Assembly: GCA_905181875.1 (NCBI GenBank)
Contig: CAJIZH010000006.1
Coordinates: 62,001-126,000 of the forward strand
Length of the DNA stretch: 64,000 bases
Direction: 5' to 3'
Source of the DNA: Flavobacteriales bacterium UBA6770
GTDB lineage: Bacteria > Bacteroidota > Bacteroidia > Flavobacteriales_G > Salibacteraceae
The first letter of the stretch is position 1, and every line of letters starts with the position of its first letter. Under the pieces are notes generated by a model, which did not search any database, was not told where the DNA came from, and was given only the letters and a program-made list of their open reading frames with translations. Made by a program: the position numbers and the translations under genes. Shown here one piece after another: positions 1-8,518 of the stretch.

Positions 1-1527
1 CAAATCACTTAAAAAGTCTCTATCGTGAGAAACTACAATCAATGTTCCGTCAAAATCTTTAAGTGCTTGTTTCAGCATATCCTTAGCGCGCATGTCCAAG
101 TGATTGGTAGGCTCATCAAGAATGATTAGGTTATTATCAACAAGTAAAAGACGTGCTAAAGCAAGTCTAGATTTCTCACCACCTGAAAGCACTTTTACCT
201 TTTTGTCAATATCACTTTCTCTGAATAAAAACGCACCCAAAAGGCCTCTTAATTTATTGGTTTTCGTCCATTCGCCAGTTGCCTCTGCTTCTAAGGTTTC
301 CAACACCGTAGCATTCTTAACCAAGGTTTTTTCTTGTACCTGAGCATAATAACCTTGCGCCACGTTATGACCAAGTATAAGCTCTCCAGTACATTTTTCT
401 TCGCCAGTAATTAGCTTAACCAAAGTGGTTTTGCCCATTCCGTTTTTCCCCACAAAAGCAATACGATCACCACGCTGAATTTTGAAATTAAGGTTTTTAA
501 GAACGTGTTTGTCGTCGTAATGCTTGTCTACGTCATTGGCTTCAATAACAACAGCGCCAGAGCGCGGAGCAGTTGGAAACTTGAAATTGATAGAAGATTC
601 ATCGAATTCATCCATCTCAATTCGATCAATTTTATCGAGCATTTTCATCTTACTCTGAACCTGCTTCGATTTACTGGCTTTGGCTTTAAATCGAGTTATA
701 AATTTCTCTTGCTGTTCTATGTGTTTTTGCTGGTTTTTGAAGGTCGCAATTTGTGTGTCGTAGCGCTCTTGTCTTTGGATAAGATACTCAGAATAAGGAG
801 CTTTGTAATCGTAGATTTTTCCAAATACAATTTCAATGGTTCTATTGGTAATGTTATCCAAGAATCTTCTATCGTGACTTACCATTACAATAGCACCAGG
901 ATATGCTTTAAAATATTCTTCTAACCAGAGAATTGATTCAATATCCAAGTGGTTAGTAGGCTCATCCAACAACAACAAATCAGGTTCGGTCAATAGAATT
1001 TTGGCTAATTCTACACGCATTTGCCACCCACCACTAAATTCAGATAAAGGCTTGTCAAATTCTTCGCGTTCAAAACCCAGGCCTTTAAGAACCTTTTCGA
1101 TTTTACTTTGCATTTTCTCGGATTCCATAGTTCCGAGCTTTGCATGAATTTCGTTCAATCGCTCAATCAATTCAGAATAGGAATCACTTTCGTAATCCGT
1201 TCGTTCTACAAATTGAACATTAATGTCCTTTATTTCTTGTTCCAGATCAAGCACTTCTTTAAACACCTCTTGGGTTTCGCCAAAAACAGTTTTATCATAC
1301 TCCCAATTCATTTCTTGGGGCAGATATCCAACGCGTTTTTCTCCGCTTATATCCACCGACCCAGAAGTTGGTTCTTGAGCTCGTGCTATAATTTTTAGCA
1401 AGGTTGATTTACCAGCGCCGTTTTTACCGACAAGGCCAATTCGATCCTTTTCACGAATCATAAATGAGAGATCGGCAAAGAGTTCTTTGCCACTTAAAAA
1501 CATGGAAATTTTTGAGACTGAAAACAT
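1..1527 (-). CDS. ABC-F family ATP-binding protein (3' end beyond window)
   Basis: This is a soluble tandem-ATPase protein of the ABC-F family, which acts on ribosomes rather than membranes in translation or antibiotic protection. The 509 visible residues hold two nucleotide-binding domains. The first has Walker A GKNGAGKST near residue 34, signature FSGGWQMR and Walker B LLLLDEPTNHLD. A charged interdomain linker rich in K and Q follows (FKNQQKHIEQQEKF). The second has GKNGMGKTT, LSGGEKSRLALARLL and LIILDEPTNHLD. There are no transmembrane segments. The ATG at 1527 gives the usual family N-terminus, in which a hydrophobic strand precedes the first Walker A. The frame runs off the window edge after VSHDRDFL, so the C-terminal tail, often a coiled coil, is not visible. 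The exact subfamily (Uup, EttA or YdiF-like) cannot be set from this part. Confidence 0.93.
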   Translation of the reverse strand, partial: MFSVSKISMFLSGKELFADLSFMIREKDRIGLVGKNGAGKSTLLKIIARAQEPTSGSVDISGEKRVGYLPQEMNWEYDKTVFGETQEVFKEVLDLEQEIKDINVQFVERTDYESDSYSELIERLNEIHAKLGTMESEKMQSKIEKVLKGLGFEREEFDKPLSEFSGGWQMRVELAKILLTEPDLLLLDEPTNHLDIESILWLEEYFKAYPGAIVMVSHDRRFLDNITNRTIEIVFGKIYDYKAPYSEYLIQRQERYDTQIATFKNQQKHIEQQEKFITRFKAKASKSKQVQSKMKMLDKIDRIEMDEFDESSINFKFPTAPRSGAVVIEANDVDKHYDDKHVLKNLNFKIQRGDRIAFVGKNGMGKTTLVKLITGEEKCTGELILGHNVAQGYYAQVQEKTLVKNATVLETLEAEATGEWTKTNKLRGLLGAFLFRESDIDKKVKVLSGGEKSRLALARLLLVDNNLIILDEPTNHLDMRAKDMLKQALKDFDGTLIVVSHDRDFLSDL

Positions 1528-1573
1528 GGGCGGCAAATATACTTTCCTGAGTGAGATTAGGTCAATTAAAATG

Positions 1574-1646
1574 TCCTTGTTATTCGATTGTTTTTAAGAA
1601 TATTTCGGAGCCTAATTCTTCAAGAATTAGAAGCGAATAACAAGGA
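1574..1646. repeat. Nested inverted repeat
   Basis: The outer arms are a perfect 13-bp inverted repeat: TCCTTGTTATTCG at 1574-1586 and its reverse complement at 1634-1646. Inside lies a second near-perfect palindrome, CTAATTCTT at 1612-1620 and AAGAATTAG at 1622-1630. As RNA it would fold into a long branched hairpin. It lies just upstream of the ABC-F gene, whose start is at 1527 on the minus strand. It could be a small non-autonomous element, a leader structure, or a cruciform. Confidence 0.6.
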
Positions 1647-1875
1647 TATACAAAAGCAATATACTGAAGTACAGACTATTAATATGCTCACAGGAAGAAA
1701 GTGTTTTGGGCATTGGGTGAAACTAAAACTACTCGTCTATCCCTTCAACTATGTGGAATTTTTCAATTGAACTAATGAGATACAAGTGTTTTATTCCTTG
1801 TGTCTCTCAATTAGAGTAATTTTACGAAGCTTGCGAAATGAAATTGTATCAAGAACAATCAATACAACTATGTAC

Positions 1876-1981
1876 TTCTCGATACAATTCTCCTTCGTCT
1901 AATCATCGAAGAGATCTACTAGTATATACTTCCCAACCCGTCAGTTGGAGTAATTCCGTTGCGTTGGGATTGTATCGAGAA
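1876..1981. repeat. REP-like inverted repeat element
   Basis: Perfect 13-bp inverted arms lie at 1876-1888 (TTCTCGATACAAT) and 1969-1981. A degenerate extra copy of the right arm is at 1843-1856. The left arm and flank, CTTCTCGATACAATTCTCC, recur with one mismatch at 38734-38754 and more weakly at 39525-39540. Dispersed, intergenic and palindromic placement is typical of REP-like elements in Flavobacteriia. It lies immediately downstream of the DUF4249 gene on the minus strand and may end or stabilise its transcript. Confidence 0.55.
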
Positions 1982-1996
1982 CAGTAAACCCAGCCA

Positions 1997-2923
1997 TTAC
2001 CGCAATTCCACAACAATAGGAACAGGGTAGTGCAGCGCAAAAAAACCGTAGCCACCATCAATATTTGAGGGCAATGAAACGGGTTCGGTAACGAACGGAA
2101 TAGCACTGGCAGACTTTTCTCGTGCTTTCAAATACAAAAAGTATTCTTCACTGATATTAGATAAGGTAAATAACACAACATCATTTGGCACAACATCAAT
2201 GTTATATATAATACGTTCTTCTTGAATTTGTTGGCCATCTCTGCCTTCATCATTCAATACCCATGAGGCCGAAAAATCGCTGAATAAATTACTTAAACCC
2301 GGAATACCTGAACTTGGTGGACCACCTGTTGTATTCCCGCCAATATCCTCGCCACCTTCTATACTTCCAAACCCTGATAAAAGCCCTTGAAAATCAGGAG
2401 GTGCTGGATTTACATATGCGTTAAGCATGTAGTAGTTTTTGCCAATAGGGTCGTTAAAATTGAACTTGAGTCGCAACCAGATACTCGTTGTTTCTTGCCG
2501 GTCAATTTGAGCACTCGCATTATTTAATTGAACAGCATCAACAAATTTGGTTTTTGATGTTACCGTTTTTCCCTCTTGAGCATCAATTATGTTTAATGAA
2601 TATTCTTTACCGCTTTCCTGCAGTAATTCAATTGATCCATATATACCCGCCGACAATTCCTGCAATGCAATTACTTGGTTATCATAAGTGACAGATACAT
2701 TGGCTCCTTTGACCAAATATTGCTGCACATCTGTTTGACTGAAAGCCCCTTCACTTCCGTCACTCAAAGCGCTAAATGATCGAGTAAGAATCATTACTAT
2801 GCCTCTGTCTGGAATAGCTTGAGTGCTAACCACCATAACACTTTCCGCTTGATCTATTTCTAGCGGAATTGGCTCAGGAACACAGCCCACCAGCACAAGT
2901 AATAAAATCCAAAAGTATTTCAT
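1997..2923 (-). CDS. DUF4249-type outer-membrane lipoprotein
   Basis: A 308-residue lipoprotein. The signal peptide MKYFWILLLVLVGC ends in a lipobox Cys at residue 14, so the mature protein should be lipid-anchored in the envelope. The body (vEsvMVVSTQAIPDRG, then predicted beta strands with a YLKAREKSA-like segment near the end) resembles DUF4249 proteins, which occur next to carboxypeptidase-regulatory TonB receptors in Bacteroidota. The ATG at 2923 was preferred to a TTG one codon upstream because ATG and the preceding receptor's stop form TGATG, a one-base overlap that implies translational coupling. It is probably the accessory lipoprotein of that receptor. The substrate is unknown. Confidence 0.8.
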   Translation of the reverse strand: MKYFWILLLVLVGCVPEPIPLEIDQAESVMVVSTQAIPDRGIVMILTRSFSALSDGSEGAFSQTDVQQYLVKGANVSVTYDNQVIALQELSAGIYGSIELLQESGKEYSLNIIDAQEGKTVTSKTKFVDAVQLNNASAQIDRQETTSIWLRLKFNFNDPIGKNYYMLNAYVNPAPPDFQGLLSGFGSIEGGEDIGGNTTGGPPSSGIPGLSNLFSDFSASWVLNDEGRDGQQIQEERIIYNIDVVPNDVVLFTLSNISEEYFLYLKAREKSASAIPFVTEPVSLPSNIDGGYGFFALHYPVPIVVELR

Positions 2924-5238
2924 CAAAATTTAAAATTATAGGAGAAGTATGGCAAAACTCCAAACAACCCAGGTTGAATATAGCGATAGCCGTTTCCTTG
3001 CGGCTCAATTTGCACTTGATAAGGCGAAGCTTGATTGTAAACATTATATGCACCTGCATTAAGCTCACCGTACCATTTTCGATTCGGTTTAAATTTCGGT
3101 TTAAAAACCACATTTATATCCAATCTATGACTGGCCGAAAGGCTAATTTCATTTCTCTTTGAGTAAATTGGAATTATTTCAACTCCGCTAAGTGTAGGAT
3201 CAGGAATTACATATTGCCCAGTTTGAGCAGTAAATCTTGGGCCAGTGCTATAAACCCAAATTGCAGAAATGCTTATTCGTTTTATAATATCATAGCTTGC
3301 CGTGGAAGAAAAGTCATTTCTTCTGTCGTATTTCGCCCAAAAACGCTCGCCACCATTCAGCTCGTCAAACTGGCGCGTAGACCAAGCAAGTGTATAACCA
3401 ATCCAACCGTGTACCTTTCCTCTTCTCTTTTTCAATAGAAACTCAGTTCCATAGGCATTACCAACTCCCTGGACTAATTCGTTTTCAAAGTCATTATTCA
3501 AAATGAGATTTGCGCCTTCTCGATATTCAATAACATTTCGCATATTTTTAAAATAGGCTTCTACTGTAGCTGTGGTCTTTATTTTGGTAAAGAGATGGTC
3601 ATAACCTATTGCAACTTGATCTGCAGTCATCGGTTTAATCTGAGCAGTTACAGGATACCATAAGTCGGTAGGTAATACTACGCTAGAACTTGAAACTCTG
3701 TGAACGTATTGTCTCATTCTCGTATAGGATAATTTTACTGCGTTATTTTCATTTATTGTATAACGGCTGGCTAAACGAGGTTCAAGTCCAATGTAATTTC
3801 TGCCAGCGACAATTGAGCCGCTTAATCTTAGTCCTAGATCCACTGCAAGTAATCCATTAAGTAGTTTGTGTTTTGAAACTCCATATCCTGCATATTCAAA
3901 ATTGCCCAATTCAGGCCCTCGACTACTTTCTAGAAAGGCTTCAATTTCACCGGCAGTATTGATAATGTTGGGTTCGAATTTTCTATATATAACATCGGCT
4001 CCGTATTCAATAGCGTGATTGGAGTTTCGTTGGTAAGTGAATTTTGGTTTTAAGCCAATATCAGATATTTTAGACTGTACTTTAATTTCATTGATTTCAA
4101 ATTTCCCAAGAATATCGTAGCTAAACAAGGTACTTACCGCACTGATTTCATGAGAAAATTTAGGAGAGTAGGTGTGCTGCCATTTTAGGGATTGCGATAT
4201 GTTTAGTTTATCATAACTAGCATTAGTCTCAAATCCACGGCCGCCATCTGGCTGGTCTTCATCTGAAAACCCAAGTACGTCTTTTCCAAAATACATGCTG
4301 TACCATATGGTGTTATTCTGATTGATATTGTAGCCTATTTTACCATTCAAATCGTAAAAATAATAGGGTATGTTTTGATCCACTAATTGAGCAACTTGAT
4401 CAATATAAGTTCGTCTTCCTGAAATTAATAACGTGCCTTTTTTCTTAGCAAAAGGACTTCTAATAGTAAGTCTTGAAGAAAGCAATCCAATGCCACCTTC
4501 ACCTGACAAAGAATCCGCAAAACCAGTTTTTGCCTTTACATCAATCACCGAGGATAATCGACCTCCATAATTAGCAGGAAAAGCACCTTTTAGAATCGAG
4601 ATATCTTCAACTACGTCATTATTAAAAATGGAGAAGAAACCAAATAAATGTCCAAATTCATAGAGCGAGGCTTCGTCGTAAATCACCAAATTTTGATCGG
4701 CATTTCCTCCTCGAACGTACAATCCTGTCGACCCTTCGAACCCAGCTGCAATTCCAGGCAAAAGTTGAGCAGCCTTTATAATATCTACTTCTCCACCTAT
4801 GGCAGGAAGGTTCTTGATTTCCTGCATATCTAATTTCACAATACTCATTTGAGTGGATTGGACCTGCTCGGCCTCTTGTGATATTTTTCCTTTTACCTCA
4901 AAAGTTCTAAGTTGCTGAAGGTCTTGGTCAAGTGTAATTTTAGTGTTAGATTTTAATTCGGCAAGCGTAAATTCTCTCTTTTTATAACCGATAAATGAAA
5001 TTTGAACAACGCTAGAATCATTTATTCGCTTGGTATTTGGAACGCTAAACGAGTATTTTCCATACTCATCTGTAGTTGCTCCATATCTAGAACCTTTTAT
5101 TTGAATGGTAGCATAGGGCAGGGGCTCACTTGTTTTTCCATCCTTTAATACACCAGCTATTACATCTTCTTGAGCTTGCGATTGAGCAAAGCCTAGACTG
5201 AAAATAACGGTGATTAATAAAATACGGAATAGTTTCAT
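2923..5238 (-). CDS. TonB-dependent receptor with carboxypeptidase-like regulatory domain
   Basis: An outer-membrane active-transport channel of 771 residues. The signal peptide is MKLFRILLITVIFSLGFAQSQA. A carboxypeptidase-like regulatory domain follows at about residues 24-110 (VIAGVLKDGKTSEPLPYATI, GATTDEYGKYSF). Next is a plug at about 125-235 (AAQLLPGIAAGFEGSTGLYVRGGNADQNL, IFNNDVVEDISILKGAFPANYGGRLSSVIDV), then a long beta barrel ending in the aromatic terminus SYNFKF. The ATG at 5238 gives a clean signal peptide; an in-frame TTG lies two codons upstream. It is coupled to the downstream DUF4249 lipoprotein. No substrate can be assigned from the sequence. Receptors of this pair type are usually not polysaccharide SusCD systems, because no SusD is present. 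Confidence 0.92.
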   Translation of the reverse strand: MKLFRILLITVIFSLGFAQSQAQEDVIAGVLKDGKTSEPLPYATIQIKGSRYGATTDEYGKYSFSVPNTKRINDSSVVQISFIGYKKREFTLAELKSNTKITLDQDLQQLRTFEVKGKISQEAEQVQSTQMSIVKLDMQEIKNLPAIGGEVDIIKAAQLLPGIAAGFEGSTGLYVRGGNADQNLVIYDEASLYEFGHLFGFFSIFNNDVVEDISILKGAFPANYGGRLSSVIDVKAKTGFADSLSGEGGIGLLSSRLTIRSPFAKKKGTLLISGRRTYIDQVAQLVDQNIPYYFYDLNGKIGYNINQNNTIWYSMYFGKDVLGFSDEDQPDGGRGFETNASYDKLNISQSLKWQHTYSPKFSHEISAVSTLFSYDILGKFEINEIKVQSKISDIGLKPKFTYQRNSNHAIEYGADVIYRKFEPNIINTAGEIEAFLESSRGPELGNFEYAGYGVSKHKLLNGLLAVDLGLRLSGSIVAGRNYIGLEPRLASRYTINENNAVKLSYTRMRQYVHRVSSSSVVLPTDLWYPVTAQIKPMTADQVAIGYDHLFTKIKTTATVEAYFKNMRNVIEYREGANLILNNDFENELVQGVGNAYGTEFLLKKRRGKVHGWIGYTLAWSTRQFDELNGGERFWAKYDRRNDFSSTASYDIIKRISISAIWVYSTGPRFTAQTGQYVIPDPTLSGVEIIPIYSKRNEISLSASHRLDINVVFKPKFKPNRKWYGELNAGAYNVYNQASPYQVQIEPQGNGYRYIQPGLFGVLPYFSYNFKF

Positions 5239-5343
5239 TCCCAAACTTGTGTTTTCGATTAACGAACAAGAGGTCCCTATTATTATAAAAGAACGTTTTT
5301 AATTAATGATTAGTTGATTATTATTCGAAATGAATTTATGAAA

Positions 5344-6381
5344 CTAGGGTTTCCATTTAAGTTCAGAAAACAGCTTAACCTTTTTAGCAAAAAATTGCCA
5401 AACCATACTTTTGGGAAACATACCTCTCAAATTGGGATTGTTTTTCAACTTGTTTACCTCAGTTCTTTTTGAATACCACTTAGGGAAGTACCATAAAAAT
5501 TGGAAGTGTGCCTTACTTATAGCGGGAATTGTATTCCAGTTTCCATCAGCAGCCATTTTTAATAAGGTCAAGAAATCCATGCAGAATCGCAGCGGTATTT
5601 TCCATAAACCTTCGTAGGGAGGCAGATTTTTGAGCATCATTATTAAATTGTTACGATGATTTCTGAAAATCTTCATCGGACTACCATATTTTATTATGAA
5701 TCCTCCCATATGATATACCAATGACTCTGGGTGAAACATGATTTTATAGCCCATGTTTTTTAATCGCCAGCAAAGATCAATTTCTTCCATATGAGCGAAA
5801 AAATCATTGTCAAGACCTCCTGCTTTATGGTACAAATCTGCTCGTATAAAAAGGCATGCTCCAGAAGCCCAAAAGATTTCTTGAACAGTATCGTATTGAC
5901 CGTTATCTTCTTCAATTACATTTACCAATCGGCCTCTACAAAATGGGTAACCAAGATAATCCATGAACCCACCAGCAGCGCCAGCGTATTCAAATTCTTT
6001 TCTTCTGTCCCAGCTCATTATTTTAGGCTGGCAAGCGGCGATTTGGTCATCAGACTCTAATAATGCCATTGCTGCCTCAGTAAAACCATCTGTTACTTCA
6101 ATGTCAGAGCTAATAAGGCAATAATACTCAGCGTCAATTTGAGCTAAACTCTCAACATAACCATTAGTAAAACCGTGATTTTCTTTTAAGGTTATCAAAC
6201 GAACATCAGGATGATTATTAGTGACATACTCACCTAGATAATCGTCAGAGGCATTATCGACAACTACAACTTCATAGTTCTTTTCCTGTGGGATGCTCTT
6301 TTTAATCAGTGGTAGATATTTTTCTACCAATTCCAAGCTGTTATAGCTCAGTAGTACAATAGCAAGTTTGGGTTTTGACAT
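5344..6381 (-). CDS. Glycosyltransferase family 2 (rhamnosyltransferase-like)
   Basis: A 345-residue GT-A fold glycosyltransferase. It starts with the nucleotide-sugar-binding strand LAIVLLSYNSLELVEKYLP, followed by VVVDNASDD, a DXD-like SSDIEVTD, and the ED-type segment EEIDLCWRLKNMGYKI that closes the active site. It has no signal peptide and no clear membrane helices, so it probably acts on the cytoplasmic face in cell-surface polysaccharide or lipid glycosylation. The length and the FMDYLGYPFCRGR region resemble family 2 enzymes often annotated as dTDP-rhamnosyltransferases, but donor and acceptor cannot be read from the sequence. It is flanked by spacers of about 100 bp and is not obviously in an operon. 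Confidence 0.88.
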   Translation of the reverse strand: MSKPKLAIVLLSYNSLELVEKYLPLIKKSIPQEKNYEVVVVDNASDDYLGEYVTNNHPDVRLITLKENHGFTNGYVESLAQIDAEYYCLISSDIEVTDGFTEAAMALLESDDQIAACQPKIMSWDRRKEFEYAGAAGGFMDYLGYPFCRGRLVNVIEEDNGQYDTVQEIFWASGACLFIRADLYHKAGGLDNDFFAHMEEIDLCWRLKNMGYKIMFHPESLVYHMGGFIIKYGSPMKIFRNHRNNLIMMLKNLPPYEGLWKIPLRFCMDFLTLLKMAADGNWNTIPAISKAHFQFLWYFPKWYSKRTEVNKLKNNPNLRGMFPKSMVWQFFAKKVKLFSELKWKP

Positions 6382-6474
6382 TTCCTAGTAGCGCCTTAAA
6401 AAAGGACGCAAATATATTGGATTAGTAACGCGGTAAAGTCGGTTACAATAATGTCTAAATACATGCTAGCGAAA

Positions 6475-7965
6475 TTATCGAGGAGTATCCCAGTATTCTT
6501 TGGCACGACTACCAATGCTGTAACCAGGATCAACTTGATCCAGATCGAATTGCGGAGTATTTCTTTGTTGCAGCAGCATCTCCCAACGGGGATTATTTAC
6601 TTCCGTAAATATGGTTGAGTGCAATACCTCATAGTCATTTGTGACGTTGTCTTGCGACCAGAACACGAATTTTCCGTTAGTTTGATTCTTTATTTGGAAG
6701 TAATGCCAAATCTCATAGGGATATGAATTTGGTTCATTTGGTACCTCAACTCTAGAATTAGGTTTTCCATACTTTAAATATATACGACCTCTATCTGTAT
6801 TGTATCCTTTTCTAATACGAGTACCAAATTCTATATCAACGGCTTTTACATTATTCCAATATTCTTCCCACTCTTTTTCTGGATTTAAATCATTCTTCTG
6901 AGACCAAAAGGCAAAGAAAAATCGTTTCATTACATCTAGACTTGTATCAACTTCTTCCTGAGTATAGCTATCTATAAAACGTCGTTCAGATTCGTCAGCT
7001 ATGGGTCTCAATGAAGCTGTAAATTCTCTAATGGAATCAAGTGTGTTAATATTTTCTACAAAAGTTGATGCTGTTTGTATGGAGGAATAGTCCATTGCAG
7101 CATTATCTGCTGTCACGTTGCTGCGCTGAAAGAACAAGCTTTTATGTGCTAAAAGATTATTGTTTCTGTCTCGGGCTTCAATTATTAAATCATAATTCCC
7201 TGATTTTAGTTTCTCAATATTAAACTCTCTTAGAATTACATTCACCGGTGCAGTTTGTTGACGCATATAACCCACGTAGGCATTTAAAATCTGAGTATTC
7301 TCGCGTTTAGCTATGTAATACTTTACAAGGAACAAATCGTCTTGAAGTAACGAATCAGTTCCATAAACTTCAGCATAAAATTTAAGTTTTGTTTTTGTTT
7401 CTGGATAAAAAGTGGAGAGAAAAGGAACTACCGTAAAGCCACTTTTTGAAAGAATTGAAGTTTCTGTACTTTTAGTATAATTATCCACCAATTCAATTTG
7501 TGAAAATTGAACTTCACTGTTTTTAAAATCAACATTTAATTCAGATTCAGAGATAATGGGCTTGTCGTCTGCATTGAGGTCATCCATTTTTAAGGATAAA
7601 ATATAAACTCCATTTGGAATTACAAACCGCTGTTGATCTAAAAAATTTGGTTTTGCTTTGATAGTATCAGAAACAATAGGACTGAGAATAGCAATTTTGT
7701 CAAACTTAATAATGCTCTCGCCCTTTTTTAAAGCATAGGTTACTTCAATTTTCGCTTGAAACTTCCCTTCTCCAATTTTCGCATAATTAGCGCTGAAGCC
7801 GTTTATAAGAAGATAGGTTTCGACATATGGTCCTTGTCCAGGTGCCTGAAATAAATTACTAGAGAATAATGCTTGTAACTGCTGAGCTCCAACTAAATGC
7901 GATAGAGACATCGCTATAAAAAGAATGATAGTGCGCTTTTGATTCAATTCACTTATTTTTAACAA
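6475..7965 (-). CDS. GWxTD domain-containing secreted protein
   Basis: A secreted protein of up to 496 residues whose C-terminal third (about residues 335-480) matches the GWxTD domain family. Seen are EWEEYWNNV, RKGYNTDRGRIYLKYGKP (GYNTD in place of GWxTD), YEIWHYF and FVFWSQDN. The family is common in Bacteroidota and some other phyla and its function is unknown. The N-terminal hydrophobic segment TIILFIAMSLSHLVGAQQ is a signal peptide. No ATG lies upstream of it. The 7965 start is TTG, a second in-frame TTG is at 7947, and the first ATG (7911) would cut into the signal peptide. A TAnnTTTG match (TACCTTTG, 7970-7963 on the minus strand) overlaps the first TTG, which favours the 7947 start. 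Confidence 0.82.
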   Translation of the reverse strand: MLKISELNQKRTIILFIAMSLSHLVGAQQLQALFSSNLFQAPGQGPYVETYLLINGFSANYAKIGEGKFQAKIEVTYALKKGESIIKFDKIAILSPIVSDTIKAKPNFLDQQRFVIPNGVYILSLKMDDLNADDKPIISESELNVDFKNSEVQFSQIELVDNYTKSTETSILSKSGFTVVPFLSTFYPETKTKLKFYAEVYGTDSLLQDDLFLVKYYIAKRENTQILNAYVGYMRQQTAPVNVILREFNIEKLKSGNYDLIIEARDRNNNLLAHKSLFFQRSNVTADNAAMDYSSIQTASTFVENINTLDSIREFTASLRPIADESERRFIDSYTQEEVDTSLDVMKRFFFAFWSQKNDLNPEKEWEEYWNNVKAVDIEFGTRIRKGYNTDRGRIYLKYGKPNSRVEVPNEPNSYPYEIWHYFQIKNQTNGKFVFWSQDNVTNDYEVLHSTIFTEVNNPRWEMLLQQRNTPQFDLDQVDPGYSIGSRAKEYWDTPR

Positions 7966-8061
7966 AGGTACTAAAAAGCAGAACCACCTAATTATCTTTG
8001 AGCAAGTGGTCGCTTATGAAATTTTAACCCCTTTGCGTCAATAATTGTCGGTTTGCTAACC

Positions 8062-8091
8062 TTTGCTTAGGGAAGCGTTTCTTTACATTTG
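8062..8091 (+). promoter_or_regulatory. Bacteroidota-type promoter of trxA
   Basis: TTTG at 8062-8065 (the -33 element) is followed after 18 bases by TACATTTG at 8084-8091, a full match to the TAnnTTTG -7 consensus of Bacteroidota. Transcription would begin near 8098, giving a leader of about 30 bases before the thioredoxin ATG at 8129. Confidence 0.7.
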
Positions 8092-8128
8092 TAAAAGAAA
8101 TTAGGAATTAACTTTAAGAAAAAAAGAT

Positions 8129-8449
8129 ATGGCATTAGAATTTACAGACGCAAATTTTCAGGTCGAAGCGCTTGAAACAGATAAAACGGTAATTGTTGAC
8201 TTTTGGGCAGAATGGTGTGGACCATGTAAGATGGTTGGGCCAGTTGTTGAACAAATTGCAAAAGATTTTGATGGAAAAGCAGTTGTTGGAAAACTAAATG
8301 TAGACGAGAACCCTGAAACCGCTATGAAATACGGTATACGTTCTATTCCTACTATTCTTTTTATGAAAGGTGGCGAAATTGTTGACCGACAAGTAGGTGC
8401 AGTTTCAAAAGACGTACTGGTCAAGAAACTAGAAGCTCACATGGCTTAG
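8129..8449 (+). CDS. trxA: Thioredoxin
   Basis: A 106-residue cytoplasmic thioredoxin, which reduces protein disulfides using electrons from thioredoxin reductase. The canonical redox motif WCGPCKM follows DFWAEW, and the cis-proline loop is seen in RSIPTILFMKGGE. The length is standard for TrxA and there is no signal peptide. A consensus promoter (8062-8091) lies upstream and a strong intrinsic terminator (8471-8502) directly downstream. It is therefore probably expressed mainly as its own short transcript, although a DUF58 gene follows closely on the same strand. Confidence 0.97.
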   Translation: MALEFTDANFQVEALETDKTVIVDFWAEWCGPCKMVGPVVEQIAKDFDGKAVVGKLNVDENPETAMKYGIRSIPTILFMKGGEIVDRQVGAVSKDVLVKKLEAHMA

Positions 8450-8470
8450 TTACTTAAAAACAAAGATTTT

Positions 8471-8502
8471 AAAGTCCGACAAAAATTGTCGGACTTTTTT
8501 TT
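8471..8502 (+). terminator. Rho-independent terminator after trxA
   Basis: A perfect 10-bp stem, AAAGTCCGAC (8471-8480) with GTCGGACTTT (8488-8497), has a 7-base loop and runs into T tracts to 8502. It begins 21 bases after the trxA stop and ends only 16 bases before the DUF58 start. Confidence 0.9.
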
Positions 8503-8518
8503 GCTAAAATTGCAAAGG

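Larger units (their letters stand above)
1528..1996. other. Spacer of about 470 bp with inverted repeats, no gene supported
   Basis: No convincing gene lies here. The spacer holds a nested inverted repeat (1574-1646), a 10-bp stem-loop at 1777-1806 (GAGATACAAG / CTTGTGTCTC with one wobble pair), and a REP-like element (1876-1981). A 60-codon plus-strand frame at 1588-1770 overlaps the first repeat and has no recognisable content. Confidence 0.6.

Noticed and set aside
104-1398. Plus-strand frames of 79, 139 and 96 codons within the first 1.4 kb
   Set aside because: They lie antisense to the ABC-F coding sequence and have no recognisable content.
1588-1770. 60-codon plus-strand frame in the first spacer
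   Set aside because: It overlaps the nested inverted repeat and shows no domain or protein-like pattern.
8486-8518. Upstream TTG start for the DUF58 gene
   Set aside because: It lies inside the trxA terminator and adds residues that the family lacks.
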